In this document: positions 17,034 through 26,706 of the stretch, in pieces
Layout of the letters: the number at the start of each line of letters is the position of its first letter
Numbering within the stretch: position 1 is the stretch's first letter
Origin: Chitinophaga sp. S165
GTDB taxonomy: Bacteria > Bacteroidota > Bacteroidia > Chitinophagales > Chitinophagaceae
DNA: 64,000 nucleotides
Direction of reading: 5' to 3'
Assembly (NCBI RefSeq): GCF_003182155.1
Contig: NZ_QGTG01000010.1
Span: 180,262-244,261 of the forward strand
Program-made: the position numbers and the translations under genes
The notes under the pieces: model-generated
What the model saw: the letters and a program-made list of their open reading frames with translations, nothing else
Database searches by the model: none
Told to the model about the DNA's origin: nothing

Positions 17034-19436
17034 TTATTCCGTTCGCAGACTTTTTACGGGATTAGCAATAGCGGCTTTTATAGCGGAATGACCTATCGTA
17101 AGCCAGGCTATACCAACAGATGCCAGTAGTGTGATTATAAAGAAACCCGCTCCTATGCTGATGCCAAAACTGAATTGCTGCAACCATTTGTCCATAACAT
17201 ACCAGGCTATAGGGGTCGCAATCACAAAAGCTACAACGATCAGGATAAGGAATTCTTTGGAAAGTAACAGGATGATGCCCCTAATATTTGCGCCCAATAC
17301 TTTGCGGATACCGATCTCCTTTCTCCGACGTGCCGCCATAAAAGATATAAGGCCGTATAGTCCCAGACAAGAAATGAAGACCGCAATGCCGGCAAAGATC
17401 TTAAAGAGCTGCGCCAGCTGGTCTTCCTGTTTGTAATAGTCAGCCACTGTCTGATCAATAAAACTATACTCAAAGACATAGTCCGGGAAGGTCTTGTTCC
17501 AGATGCCCGCCATAGCGGTCACCACTTCTTTAGCATTTTTTGTTTCAATCTTGATATTGGCCGTTCTGTAGCTCCGCTTTATAGTTGTCATGACCACCGG
17601 CGCCATAGGTTCCCGCAGGGAACTCACATGAAAGTCTTTTACAACACCAGTGATCGGTCGTGTACGCCCCCCTATTGTGATACGTTGTCCGATAGCTGCT
17701 TCCGGACTTCCGAATCCGGCCTTTTTTACCAGGGTTTCATTTACGACAAATTCACTTATAGTATCGGAAGCATAATAGATCCTGCCGGCAAGTAACTGAA
17801 ACTTGTAGATATTAAAAAAACTGGTATCAGCTGGTTTCATATTCACGACCATATCAGCTACATCAGTATGATTAGTACTCAACCTCAGATCGGTCGCCCA
17901 GAAATTATTACCGGTCGGTGCAAAAATACTGAAGCTCACATCTTTTACCCCGTGTTGATGCAGCAGCTCGCTACGAAGGTAGTCCAGCTTCAAACGGTTA
18001 ATACTATCATTGGGAAAACCTGCAGTAATGACAGCTTCCTTATTGAATCCCATATCTGCGTTCCGGAAATAGTTCATCTGTGAAATGACGATCAATGTGC
18101 CAATGATGAGCACCTGTGCAATCACGAACTGTAATACGACCAATCCTCTTCGCAGATTGATCCCTTTTATGCTTTCAATACCTATCTTGCTTTTTAAAGC
18201 GTTCATAGGACTGAAACCGGACAGCACAAGGGCAGGATAAAAACCTGCCAGTATGGTTACAACAACCCACAACAACACGACAAATACAATGGATGAAGCA
18301 GGCGAAAATACCAGTAATGATATCTTCATGTCCAGCAGTCTGTTTAAAGGTGTAAGCAGGATAGCTGCCAGAATAATGGCACCCGCCATGGCAATGAAGC
18401 AAGTAAAACCTGTTTCGCCCAGGAACTGTATTAATAGCTGTTGCCTGTTGCCTCCAAGTGCTTTCCTTACTCCTACTTCTCTTGCGCGATTAATGGCATT
18501 AGCTGTAGACAGATTGATGAAATTAACGCAGGCAATGATCAGCAGGAACAAACCTATCAGGCTTAATGCGGTTGCCAGTTCTTTACTGAATACACGACCA
18601 GAGAATGTCTCGAAGCGATTGTCGCTATGCATTTCTGCCAGTGGCCGCAGCAGCAACTTGTAACCTGCATGGGACGGAGGAACATGTCTCGATACAAAGC
18701 CCGTTAGTAATCCATTTAATTGGTCAGCTACATAATCGGCCCTGGGCAATACAAAGCAATAGTTGTCTGTAATACCCACCCAGTCATTCAGGTCAAAACC
18801 CACCTGTGTCAGGGTAGCATAAGAAATGACAAGCCCTAATGGGAAATCCGTATTGGCAGGCGGATTTTCCAATATGCCTGTAACCATTATGTGCAGTCCA
18901 TATACACTGATGTGTTTACCAACGGCCTGCTTCCAGTCACCAAAATATCTTGTCGCAAATTCCCGGGTCAGCAATGCTGTATTCTGCTCTCTGATGGCGC
19001 TGGCGGCATTTCCTGTCAGCATTTTAAAATCAAACATCTCAAAGAACTCCGGTTCTGCAAAAAAGGTACCTTTTCGTTCCTTGAATTTCTTTCCCGTTTC
19101 TGCTCCGGTACCGGGAATAGTTACCTGGACATCTTTGTCGCCATATATAGCCGCCACCTTCTCCAACTGGGAATAATCCTTCCGCAAAGCTGCTGCATAT
19201 GGGAAGGGTACACCAGTACCATAACCACCCGATGCTTCTCCCTGGCTAGCTCTCAGCACACGGTAAATACGATCCTTTTTAGTGTGGAAGCTATCAAACT
19301 CTTTCGCATATTGTACAATGACAGCAATCAGAAGGAAAGCGCAAAAGCCTACCATCAGTCCTGTAATATTCACAAAGAAATGGCTACCGTTACGAAGAAA
19401 ATTTCTGAAGGCAGTCTTGATATAGTTTAAAAACAT
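17034..19436 (-). CDS. MacB/FtsX-type ABC transporter permease
   Basis: An 800-residue inner-membrane protein with the Bacteroidota duplicated architecture: N-terminal membrane helix (about 21-44), a periplasmic MacB core domain (about 60-240), a first FtsX block of three helices (about 285-410, NAINRAREVGVRKALGGNRQ), a second MacB core, and a second FtsX block (about 680-795, MAARRRKEIGIRKVLGA). Such permeases export peptides or lipoprotein-like substrates, or transmit envelope stress, together with a MacB ATPase. No ATPase gene is adjacent, so the partner must be elsewhere. Confidence 0.93.
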   Translation of the reverse strand: MFLNYIKTAFRNFLRNGSHFFVNITGLMVGFCAFLLIAVIVQYAKEFDSFHTKKDRIYRVLRASQGEASGGYGTGVPFPYAAALRKDYSQLEKVAAIYGDKDVQVTIPGTGAETGKKFKERKGTFFAEPEFFEMFDFKMLTGNAASAIREQNTALLTREFATRYFGDWKQAVGKHISVYGLHIMVTGILENPPANTDFPLGLVISYATLTQVGFDLNDWVGITDNYCFVLPRADYVADQLNGLLTGFVSRHVPPSHAGYKLLLRPLAEMHSDNRFETFSGRVFSKELATALSLIGLFLLIIACVNFINLSTANAINRAREVGVRKALGGNRQQLLIQFLGETGFTCFIAMAGAIILAAILLTPLNRLLDMKISLLVFSPASSIVFVVLLWVVVTILAGFYPALVLSGFSPMNALKSKIGIESIKGINLRRGLVVLQFVIAQVLIIGTLIVISQMNYFRNADMGFNKEAVITAGFPNDSINRLKLDYLRSELLHQHGVKDVSFSIFAPTGNNFWATDLRLSTNHTDVADMVVNMKPADTSFFNIYKFQLLAGRIYYASDTISEFVVNETLVKKAGFGSPEAAIGQRITIGGRTRPITGVVKDFHVSSLREPMAPVVMTTIKRSYRTANIKIETKNAKEVVTAMAGIWNKTFPDYVFEYSFIDQTVADYYKQEDQLAQLFKIFAGIAVFISCLGLYGLISFMAARRRKEIGIRKVLGANIRGIILLLSKEFLILIVVAFVIATPIAWYVMDKWLQQFSFGISIGAGFFIITLLASVGIAWLTIGHSAIKAAIANPVKSLRTE

Positions 19437-19581
19437 CTCGTTTATTTAATGTCATTATTCAGGATGCCAACATGCCAAGCGAATGCCAATCTACAGTTAA
19501 TTACTATAAACAGAAATATACATTATCTATATACAGATGTGTTCATTTTTGAGACATCTCGTGTTCGATATTGGCTAAAGC

Positions 19582-19613
19582 AAAAAGGCTGTAAACGATC
19601 GTTTACAACCTTT
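19582..19613 (-). terminator. Terminator of the SDR gene
   Basis: Minus-strand hairpin with stem core TGTAAACGATCGTTTACA, extended by flanking AGG/CCT pairs and followed by TTTTTGCTTT. It lies between the SDR stop (19633) and the start of the permease gene. Confidence 0.75.
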
Positions 19614-19632
19614 CCTGTACATGGTCCACAGC

Positions 19633-20397
19633 CTATAGAAACATTCCGCCGGATACTTCTATAGCTTGTGCAGTGATCCATCTTGCTCTTTCACTACAAA
19701 GGAACGCAGTCACACCACCAATATCTTCCGCCAGGCCTACACGACCAAGCGCTGTATGTTGAGCGATATAATCTTTTGCACCGGGATGGGCTTCAAAAGC
19801 GCTCTTTGTGAAATCTGTCTCGATAGCGCCGGGAGCAACAACATTCGCGTTGATCCTTCTTCCACCTAATTCTTTAGCGAGGTATTTCGTGAAGTTGAAA
19901 ATGGCTGCTTTTGTAGAAGAGTAAACGGAGTAACCGGGTGTTACAAACCTTGCCAGACCTGTGGAAATGTTGATGATCCTTCCACCATCGGCAATTACGT
20001 CCTGTAATGTTTGTGTGAGGAAATACACGCCTTTAAAGTGGATGTTCACCAGGTCGTCAAAGTCCTGCTCAGTTACATCGGTGAACATACCGTAACGGTC
20101 AATACCGGCGTTGTTGATAAGGAAGTCAATATTAGATGTATCCCATTTGTCTTTAAGCGCGTTCTGCAGCTCAGCTTTAAATGCGGGGAATAATTTAGTA
20201 TCTGCTGTATTGAGTTGCAGTGCAATAGCTTCTACGTTCAATTTCTCAATTTCTGCAATGACCTGTTGCGCTTCTTCTTTTTTACTGTGATAAGTGAAGA
20301 CTATGTTATGTCCGTCTTTAGCCAGTTCGATCACAGTGTTCTTACCTAATCCGCGGCTACCGCCTGTTACCAGTGCTATTTTCTTCGTTGTTTTCAT
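19633..20397 (-). CDS. Short-chain dehydrogenase/reductase (SDR)
   Basis: A 254-residue NAD(P)-dependent oxidoreductase of the classical SDR family. Visible are the cofactor loop TGGSRGLG (12-19), NNAG (about 95-98), the catalytic Ser in INISTG and the YSSTK segment (Tyr-x-x-x-Lys), and the C-terminal substrate-cap region ending SGGMFL. Substrate not predictable. The AraC regulator gene lies 97 bp upstream on the same strand, so it probably controls this gene. Confidence 0.92.
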   Translation of the reverse strand: MKTTKKIALVTGGSRGLGKNTVIELAKDGHNIVFTYHSKKEEAQQVIAEIEKLNVEAIALQLNTADTKLFPAFKAELQNALKDKWDTSNIDFLINNAGIDRYGMFTDVTEQDFDDLVNIHFKGVYFLTQTLQDVIADGGRIINISTGLARFVTPGYSVYSSTKAAIFNFTKYLAKELGGRRINANVVAPGAIETDFTKSAFEAHPGAKDYIAQHTALGRVGLAEDIGGVTAFLCSERARWITAQAIEVSGGMFL

Positions 20398-20494
20398 TTT
20401 GTACTGTGTTTGTTTTTACAATACAAAGTTGACTCAAACAGCGGTCCTGGTTATGGTGATCATTTAAGGAAAAATGGTACCCTTTTCAGTATTT

Positions 20495-20947
20495 CTATCG
20501 TTGCTCATGTAAGCGCCTGAATTTGGAAGGCGTTATTCCTTCGAACGATTTAAACCATTTGGTGAAGTTGGAAGGATCATAGGTAAGTATCGCTGCAACA
20601 TCCGCTACGGAATGCTTATTATCTAATAATAATTCCTTTGCCATCTTCAGCAACTTTTGCTCATAGAAATAACAGGGATGATACCCGGTATGTTCTTTGA
20701 TCACATTGCTGAGATGTGTGGGATGAATGAACAATGCTTCGGCAAACTGTTTCAGTTCAAACATTTCATCTACCCTGCCCGCTATTATATCCGCAAGATG
20801 CTCATCTATCAACCGGAGATAATCCTGGTAGATCTCTTCCTTACGGCCGATATATCTGGTGGGCAATTTGATCTGCGCTGCCTCTTCCGGTGAGATTCCC
20901 AATAACAGACAATTGGTTCCGGCAGGAGTTGTTGAGACGTTGATCAT
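20495..20947 (-). CDS. Short AraC-family transcriptional regulator
   Basis: A 150-residue regulator with the two AraC helix-turn-helix motifs in its last 100 residues (KQFAEALFIHPTHLSNVIKE, and SVADVAAILTYDPSNFTKWFK, then FRRLHEQR). The usual cupin sensory domain is absent; only about 45 residues precede the DNA-binding part. It may thus be a truncated or minimal regulator of the SDR gene downstream. Divergent from poxB. Confidence 0.85.
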   Translation of the reverse strand: MINVSTTPAGTNCLLLGISPEEAAQIKLPTRYIGRKEEIYQDYLRLIDEHLADIIAGRVDEMFELKQFAEALFIHPTHLSNVIKEHTGYHPCYFYEQKLLKMAKELLLDNKHSVADVAAILTYDPSNFTKWFKSFEGITPSKFRRLHEQR

Positions 20948-21118
20948 GGCGTTTACGTTTAATTAGCAATTATAAGACATCCGTCAGCAAAAAAATGGTG
21001 ACCATTTCAGTATTTGATGCAAAGATCGTGGTTCTTGTTGGTCTAAATCCCTTTACTGCCTTTTCGAAGTATAAGACATTGATTTTAAATGTAAATTTAA
21101 TAAAACAACACCTTGTTT

Positions 21119-22843
21119 ATGCCCAAAACAATAGCTGCACAAATAGTTGAACAATTGATAGCCGCCGGCGTCAGAAGAGTACATGGCGTAGTTGGGGACT
21201 CCCTCAACAGTATTACAGACGAGATCCGCCAAAATAAGGAGATAACCTGGATTCATTATCGTCATGAGGAAGCTGCTGCCTTTGCGGCAGGTGCGGAAGC
21301 ACAGCTAACGGGAAAACTCGCCGTATGTGCAGGTAGCTGCGGTCCCGGCAATATGCACCTTATTAACGGATTGTATGATGCCCACAGGAGCATGGCCCCT
21401 GTCCTGGCTATTGCTGCGCAGATCCCCAGTACGGAAGTAGGTACCTCCTATTTCCAGGAAACGCGGCCTGAGGCCCTGTTCCGGGAATGCAGCCATTATT
21501 GCGAAACGATCGCCTCTGCCAGGCAGATGCCCAGAGTATTACAGATCGCCATGCAGAATGCCGTCGGACTGGGAGGCGTTGCAGTAGTCGCCCTGTCCGG
21601 AGATGTTGCCATGCAGACGGTGGAAAGCAACGGGCTGGAACATGACCTGCTTATAAGCCGTCCTACCATACGGCCCTCAGATAATGAATTACGCAAACTG
21701 GCAGACCTGATCAATCAGTCGGAAAAGATCACACTCCTTTGTGGCAGCGGTTGTGCCGGCGCCCATGATGAGCTCATTGCCGCAGGTGAAAAACTGCTCT
21801 CCCCCATGGTGCATGCCCTTCGTGGAAAAGAACATGTGGAATACGATAATCCTTTTGATGTGGGCATGACCGGGCTGATCGGGTTCTCTTCCGGTTATCA
21901 CGCTATGGAACATAGTGACCTGGTGATTATGCTGGGCACAGATTTCCCCTATAAGGACTGGTTCCCATCCCGTGCAAAAATTGCACAAGTTGACATCAGG
22001 GCTGAGCGACTGGGCAGACGCTGTAATATCTCCCTGGGCCTCGTAGGAAATGTAAAAGAAACCCTTCATTGCCTGCTGCCTATGGTAAAACAAAAGACTG
22101 ATCACTCTTACCTGGACAAATGTGTGGAACATTACAAAAAGAGCCGGGAATCGCTGGACGATCACGCTTTAGGCAAGTTCAATACGTCTCCTATACATCC
22201 GGAGTACCTGGCCCACAGGATAAATGAGATGGCGGCGGATAATGCCATTTTTACGGCAGATGTAGGCGAACCGACTGTATGGGCTGCAAGGTATCTGAAG
22301 ATGAAAAAAGGACAACGCCTGCTAGGCTCTTTTAATCATGGTTCAATGGCCAGTGCTATGCCCCAGGCTATCGGCGCACAGCTGACCTATCCCGGAAGAC
22401 AGGTCATCTCCCTTTCAGGTGACGGTGGTTTTGCGATGATGATGGGGGATATCCTCACCATTGCACAATATAACCTGCCGGTCAAGATCATTGTCTTCAA
22501 TAACAGCTCTTTAGGCTTTGTAGCGATGGAAATGAAAGTAGCAGGTTTGCCACCCTTTGGCACCGATCTGAAGAACCCTGATTTCGCCCGCATGGCCGAG
22601 GCGATAGGTATAAAGGGTATTCGCCTGGAAGATCCTACTAATGTGGATACAGCGCTTGAAAAGGCCTTTGCACACGACGGCCCTGTGTTGATAGACGCCG
22701 TTGTAAATCCGTCTGTACTGGTGATGCCGCCCAAGATAGAATTTTCTCAGGCGAAAGGTTTCGGCATGTATGCACTGAAACAGGTATTCAATGGTAATGG
22801 TAAAGAAGTGTGGGATACGCTGACCTCCAATTTCCTGGACTAG
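21119..22843 (+). CDS. poxB: Pyruvate oxidase / pyruvate:quinone oxidoreductase, ThDP-dependent
   Basis: Oxidises pyruvate to acetate and CO2 using ThDP and FAD, passing electrons to the quinone pool at the membrane (E. coli PoxB type). The 574-residue protein follows E. coli PoxB along its length: GVVGDSLNSITD, the catalytic Glu in HYRHEEAAAFAAGAEAQ, CAGSCGPGN, FQETRPEALFRECSHYCE, HALRGKEHVEYDNP, and the ThDP-binding GDGGFAMMMGD...NN segment. The start at 21119 (MPKTIAAQ) is an ATG; a TTG six bases earlier is less likely. The last base is one base from the end of the convergent GlxA-type gene. Confidence 0.94.
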   Translation: MPKTIAAQIVEQLIAAGVRRVHGVVGDSLNSITDEIRQNKEITWIHYRHEEAAAFAAGAEAQLTGKLAVCAGSCGPGNMHLINGLYDAHRSMAPVLAIAAQIPSTEVGTSYFQETRPEALFRECSHYCETIASARQMPRVLQIAMQNAVGLGGVAVVALSGDVAMQTVESNGLEHDLLISRPTIRPSDNELRKLADLINQSEKITLLCGSGCAGAHDELIAAGEKLLSPMVHALRGKEHVEYDNPFDVGMTGLIGFSSGYHAMEHSDLVIMLGTDFPYKDWFPSRAKIAQVDIRAERLGRRCNISLGLVGNVKETLHCLLPMVKQKTDHSYLDKCVEHYKKSRESLDDHALGKFNTSPIHPEYLAHRINEMAADNAIFTADVGEPTVWAARYLKMKKGQRLLGSFNHGSMASAMPQAIGAQLTYPGRQVISLSGDGGFAMMMGDILTIAQYNLPVKIIVFNNSSLGFVAMEMKVAGLPPFGTDLKNPDFARMAEAIGIKGIRLEDPTNVDTALEKAFAHDGPVLIDAVVNPSVLVMPPKIEFSQAKGFGMYALKQVFNGNGKEVWDTLTSNFLD

Positions 22844-22844
22844 G

Positions 22845-23825
22845 TCAGGCTACCACAGCCTCTTTATTGTATTTGTTCCTGTAATCGATAGGTGACAGTC
22901 CCGTGATCTTTTTGAAAACTGTTCTGAAAGATTTGGTGTCGTTATAGCCTACTTCATACATAACTTCATTCACATTCTTATGGCTGTTTTCCAGCCATTT
23001 CTTCGCGGCCTCGATCTTCACCCGTTGAATATATTCAGCGGGTGTATTGTTTGTAGCTTTCTTGAAACGACGGTCAAAATGCCTTCTGCCAATAGCAAAT
23101 TTAGAAGCCAGATCATCTACAGAGATCCTTTCAGTGAGATTACACTCAATGAATTCCTGCGCCTTTTTAATAGGCTCGTCTTCATGTTTTTTCTGACCGT
23201 TGAACATCACGAAAGGTGATTGAGATTTCCTGTCAATTTCCAGTGCGAACAACTTAGCTATCCTGATGGCCAGCGCACGGTCCGTATATTTTTCAACGAT
23301 ATGCAACAGCAGGTTCCAGTAAGAAGAAGCACCGCCACTTGAATACAAACCCTGTTCTTCGGTAATGATCCTTCCATCCATGAGCTCCACCTCAGGGAAC
23401 ATTGCCCGGAATTCGGCAGCAGTAGCCCAGTGACTGGAACATTCTTTCCCGTTCAGTAATCCGGTAGATGCCAGCATGAAAGAACCTATGCACAAACTGG
23501 CTACTTCAGCCCCGTTATGATAATGATCGACGATCCAGGGAATGAACGCTTTGTTCCTTTCCAGGGTCGCTTTCAGATTACCGCTTAATGCAGGAATGAC
23601 GATCAGGTCTGTTTTTTTTACGTCCTTGATAAGGATTTCAGGATGTACAGAGAAAAGACCCTGGTTCAGAGGTATTTCGTGGGTCAGGCCCACCAGCTGT
23701 ACTTTGAACATGGCAGGCTTACCATCGGCCTCGAGAAATTCATTCAGCGTAGTGAACATGTAACGCGTATCAGATATGGTGCCTAATACAGCCTCATCCG
23801 GCACGAGAATGGAAATGTGTTTCAT
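22845..23825 (-). CDS. GlxA-type AraC regulator with DJ-1/PfpI-like domain
   Basis: A 326-residue regulator: the N-terminal 190 residues form a DJ-1/PfpI-like amidotransferase fold (IVIPALSGN, then VASLCIGSFMLASTGLLNG with the conserved nucleophile-elbow Cys), and the last 110 residues carry two AraC helix-turn-helix motifs (ISVDDLASKFAIGRRHFDRR; VNEVMYEVGYNDTKSFRTVF). Members sense small metabolites. It is tail-to-tail with poxB, which it need not regulate. Confidence 0.9.
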   Translation of the reverse strand: MKHISILVPDEAVLGTISDTRYMFTTLNEFLEADGKPAMFKVQLVGLTHEIPLNQGLFSVHPEILIKDVKKTDLIVIPALSGNLKATLERNKAFIPWIVDHYHNGAEVASLCIGSFMLASTGLLNGKECSSHWATAAEFRAMFPEVELMDGRIITEEQGLYSSGGASSYWNLLLHIVEKYTDRALAIRIAKLFALEIDRKSQSPFVMFNGQKKHEDEPIKKAQEFIECNLTERISVDDLASKFAIGRRHFDRRFKKATNNTPAEYIQRVKIEAAKKWLENSHKNVNEVMYEVGYNDTKSFRTVFKKITGLSPIDYRNKYNKEAVVA

Positions 23826-23938
23826 CTGGGATCAGTATTTAATAAACAGGTTGTATGGCAAAAATAAGGAAATTTAGATGTCAGAAACAACCCCTTCACA
23901 AGTCCGGAATACAACCCCTTCAACCTATCCAGTCATCC

Positions 23939-23946
23939 TATCTTTG
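23939..23946 (+). promoter_or_regulatory. -7 box TATCTTTG of the DHFR-like gene
   Basis: Exact match to TAnnTTTG, 23 bases before the ATG at 23970. No clear -33 TTG at the usual distance. Confidence 0.5.
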
Positions 23947-23969
23947 AAATTGAGAAGAACTCTAACTGA

Positions 23970-24536
23970 ATGAGAAAGATAATCGTATCTATGAATGTTA
24001 CGCTCGATGGTTTCATGGCGGGGACCAATGGAGAGCTGGACTGGCACTTTCCTATGTGGAACGAGGAAATGTCCATCTATTTCTGCGATCAGTTGGGTAA
24101 GACAGATACCATCCTGCTTGGCCGCGTGAGTTATGAGAGAATGGCGCGATACTGGCCAAATAAGACATTCACCGGAATAGCGCTGGAATACGCAGATATG
24201 ATGAACAATCATACAAAAGTCGTATTCTCCCAGACACTGGAAAGTGCTACCTGGAGCAACACCAGGCTGGTGAAAGAGAACGCAGGTAAAGAAGTACTGA
24301 AGATGAAACAGTCGCCCGGTAAAGATATGATCATCTATGGCAGTGGCAGCATAGTCAGATCATTCATACAGGAAGGCCTGATCGATGAATTCCAGATATG
24401 GGTACATCCTGTCTTTATACAACAGGGCGTACCGATGTTCAGGGACATGGAAGAAAATATTTACCTCAGATTCATGAAAGCCAGGACTTTCAGTTCAGGG
24501 GTGGTCATTCTATATTACAAACCGGAACAACAATAG
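23970..24536 (+). CDS. Dihydrofolate-reductase-like (RibD C-terminal domain) protein
   Basis: A 188-residue cytoplasmic reductase of the DHFR/RibD-C superfamily: N-terminal MRKIIVSMNVTLDGFMAG, then TILLGRVSYERMARYWP, KVVFSQTLESATWSNTRLV, and the NADPH-binding IYGSGSIVRSFIQEGLIDEF. These YyaP/YwjB-like proteins are not the main DHFR of the cell; substrate unknown. Stands alone, convergent with the kinase gene at 24542, five bases away. Confidence 0.88.
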   Translation: MRKIIVSMNVTLDGFMAGTNGELDWHFPMWNEEMSIYFCDQLGKTDTILLGRVSYERMARYWPNKTFTGIALEYADMMNNHTKVVFSQTLESATWSNTRLVKENAGKEVLKMKQSPGKDMIIYGSGSIVRSFIQEGLIDEFQIWVHPVFIQQGVPMFRDMEENIYLRFMKARTFSSGVVILYYKPEQQ

Positions 24537-24541
24537 AGATA

Positions 24542-25396
24542 TCACTTACCATTTAATTCCCAGAAACCGGCAGCGCCTAAGAGGATCGCCTCTTCCCCGA
24601 GCTGGGACACCACAAACCGGGTGCCTTCCATATGAAACTGGAGATTAGCGCGGAACAGGTCAAACGCCTGGGCAATATTTCCACCTAATACTACCAATGA
24701 AGGAATAGGCTGCTGCTCCAGCAGGAACATGGCAAGATTGTATCCAAACTCCTGGAATACATCCAGGGCATATGACGATTGCTGCGCCATACCGGCCAGT
24801 TCTTTTACACTCTTTATTTTTTCACCGCTCAGTTCTTCATAACGGCGAAGGAACCAGCGGGTGGAAAAGTATTCTTCTGCAGTGGTATCCAGGAAAGGGG
24901 TCTTCCAGAAAGTTCCTTCCTGTGCAATGCCTTTATCAGCTACGGATGATCCGAAACCTGTACCAAGCGTCAGCCCAAGTACCTCCTTCTCTCCTTTCAC
25001 TGCCCCGTTGAACAATTCTCCTTGCAGAAAACAAGAAGCATCATTCATGATCATGATGTCTTTCTTATCGATGCCCAGTTGTGCCGACAGCAATTCTTTC
25101 ACATTCAGTCCATACAGGGATTCATACTTGTGCAATCCTTTGATAAGACTGATGCCTTCTTCATAATCGAAGGGGCCCGGCATAGCAATGCCAATATGAT
25201 GAACACCATTGCCGGCCAGCATGCTTTTTTTCATGACATAACTCCAGCGACTGATGATCTCATCAGCGCCGGCATGCGAGTCGATATGTTCACGGTGAAC
25301 AGATCCAGGCAGGAAAGTCCTGCGATGCATATCCACCAATGCAGTTGTAATATGTGAGCCACCAATATCCACACCTAAAACCACTGTCTCTTTCAT
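24542..25396 (-). CDS. ROK-family sugar kinase (probable manno-/glucokinase)
   Basis: A 284-residue ATP-dependent hexose kinase. It has the phosphate-1 loop GVDIGGSH, GIAMPGPFDYEEG, the catalytic-base region IMNDASCFLQGE, the phosphate-2 loop GLTLGTGFGSS and the adenosine loop VVLGGNIAQAF. The usual ROK zinc motif (CxCGxxGCxE) is missing, as in some ROK kinases. The start at 25396 overlaps the transporter stop by four bases (ATGA), which shows translational coupling. As last gene of the mannoside operon it would phosphorylate imported mannose; glucose is the main alternative. Confidence 0.87.
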   Translation of the reverse strand: MKETVVLGVDIGGSHITTALVDMHRRTFLPGSVHREHIDSHAGADEIISRWSYVMKKSMLAGNGVHHIGIAMPGPFDYEEGISLIKGLHKYESLYGLNVKELLSAQLGIDKKDIMIMNDASCFLQGELFNGAVKGEKEVLGLTLGTGFGSSVADKGIAQEGTFWKTPFLDTTAEEYFSTRWFLRRYEELSGEKIKSVKELAGMAQQSSYALDVFQEFGYNLAMFLLEQQPIPSLVVLGGNIAQAFDLFRANLQFHMEGTRFVVSQLGEEAILLGAAGFWELNGK

Positions 25397-26706
25397 GCTG
25401 TTTGTTTCACTGAGTTTTTCCAATATTGCTCTATCTGTTCAAAAGATTGTCCTTTCGTTTCGGGCAGCAGTCTGTAAACGGCGATGAACGCACAAAGACA
25501 GAATGCTGCAAAGAACCAGAAGGTCTGTGCGGTACCCAGGTTACGCAGTAGCACAGGTGTTAGCTGTCCTACGATCGTATCTGATATCCACATCACCATA
25601 ATGCTTAAAGATAATGCCCTGGCCCGGATATTATCAGGGAAGATCTCCGCAGCGATCACAAATTTCAGCGGGCCGATTGAAAATGCAAAGAAGGCAAGGA
25701 AGGCCAGTACGCAACAAAGTAATGCAACACCTGTAGCGCCGGTATAAAAACAAATGCCGGTCAAGATCAGGCTGACAGTAGCTCCTGCTGTTCCCCAGAG
25801 GTATAGCGGTCTTCTGCCAAGACTATCTACTTTCCAGATCGCAAAGATGGTAAAGAAGACGTTTGCAGCCCCGAAGATGATCTGGCTGATGAATGAATTA
25901 CTGAGTGTAATACCTGCATTGTTCAGGATAGTAGGCCCATAATAAATGATGGCGTTAATACCGCTGAACTGTGAGAACAAGGGCAATAATATCCCTATCA
26001 ATAATGCCCGGCGCATAGCCGGTGCGAACAATGGTGCATACCCTTCTTTTTCACTGGTACGTCCGCGTTGCAGCAACCACCGCGGACTTTCAGGCACCCA
26101 TAACAATCCTAACAGGAACAGGGCCGCAGGTAACATACCGAGACCGAACATACCGCGCCATACGTCCTGTACAAACAGGAAGTGTATCAAGCCGCCGCCG
26201 GTATCTGCTTTATGTGCTTCTGCATAAGACAGCAACTGTGCGTTACTGCAATAGGCCACCAGGATGCCGATCGTAACGGCCAGTTGGTAATAGGTAACGA
26301 GACGGCCCCGCTTATCGTCCGGCGCAATTTCAGACAGATATAGCGGCACAATGCTCGAAGCAATACCAACTGCCACCCCGCCTGTAATACGGGCTGCAAT
26401 GATCCAGGAAAGCTCAGAAAGAAAGGAACAGCCCAGGGCCGCCAGCAGGAAAAGCAAAGCTGCCATGTAAAGCAGTTTCTTTCTACCCAGGCGGTCGCTC
26501 AGATTACCTGAGATGATCACACCCACAATACAGCCAGCCAGTGCGGACGATACAAACCATCCCTCCTGGAAGGCGGTTAATTCGAACTGTACTCTTACAA
26601 AAGGCAGTATACCTGATACGACTGCCATATCAAATCCAAAGAGGAAACCTCCCAGGGAGGCTACCACAGTGGTCATAACGAGGAGAAAATTAGATTGTTG
26701 TTTCAT
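25393..26706 (-). CDS. Sugar porter family MFS transporter
   Basis: A 437-residue, 12-helix proton-coupled sugar importer of the inner membrane. Family signatures: GGFLFGFDMAVVSG in helix 1, the loop GNLSDRLGRKK, RITGGVAVGIASSIVPLYLSEIAP, PESPRWLLQRGR at the end of helix 6, the helix-7 sugar motif QFSGINAIIYYGPTI, and LPETKGQSFEQIE at the C-terminus. The cytoplasmic loop between helices 6 and 7 is short compared with the usual 60 or so residues, which explains the small total length. Overlaps both neighbours by four bases. Context suggests mannose as substrate. Confidence 0.92.
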   Translation of the reverse strand: MKQQSNFLLVMTTVVASLGGFLFGFDMAVVSGILPFVRVQFELTAFQEGWFVSSALAGCIVGVIISGNLSDRLGRKKLLYMAALLFLLAALGCSFLSELSWIIAARITGGVAVGIASSIVPLYLSEIAPDDKRGRLVTYYQLAVTIGILVAYCSNAQLLSYAEAHKADTGGGLIHFLFVQDVWRGMFGLGMLPAALFLLGLLWVPESPRWLLQRGRTSEKEGYAPLFAPAMRRALLIGILLPLFSQFSGINAIIYYGPTILNNAGITLSNSFISQIIFGAANVFFTIFAIWKVDSLGRRPLYLWGTAGATVSLILTGICFYTGATGVALLCCVLAFLAFFAFSIGPLKFVIAAEIFPDNIRARALSLSIMVMWISDTIVGQLTPVLLRNLGTAQTFWFFAAFCLCAFIAVYRLLPETKGQSFEQIEQYWKNSVKQTA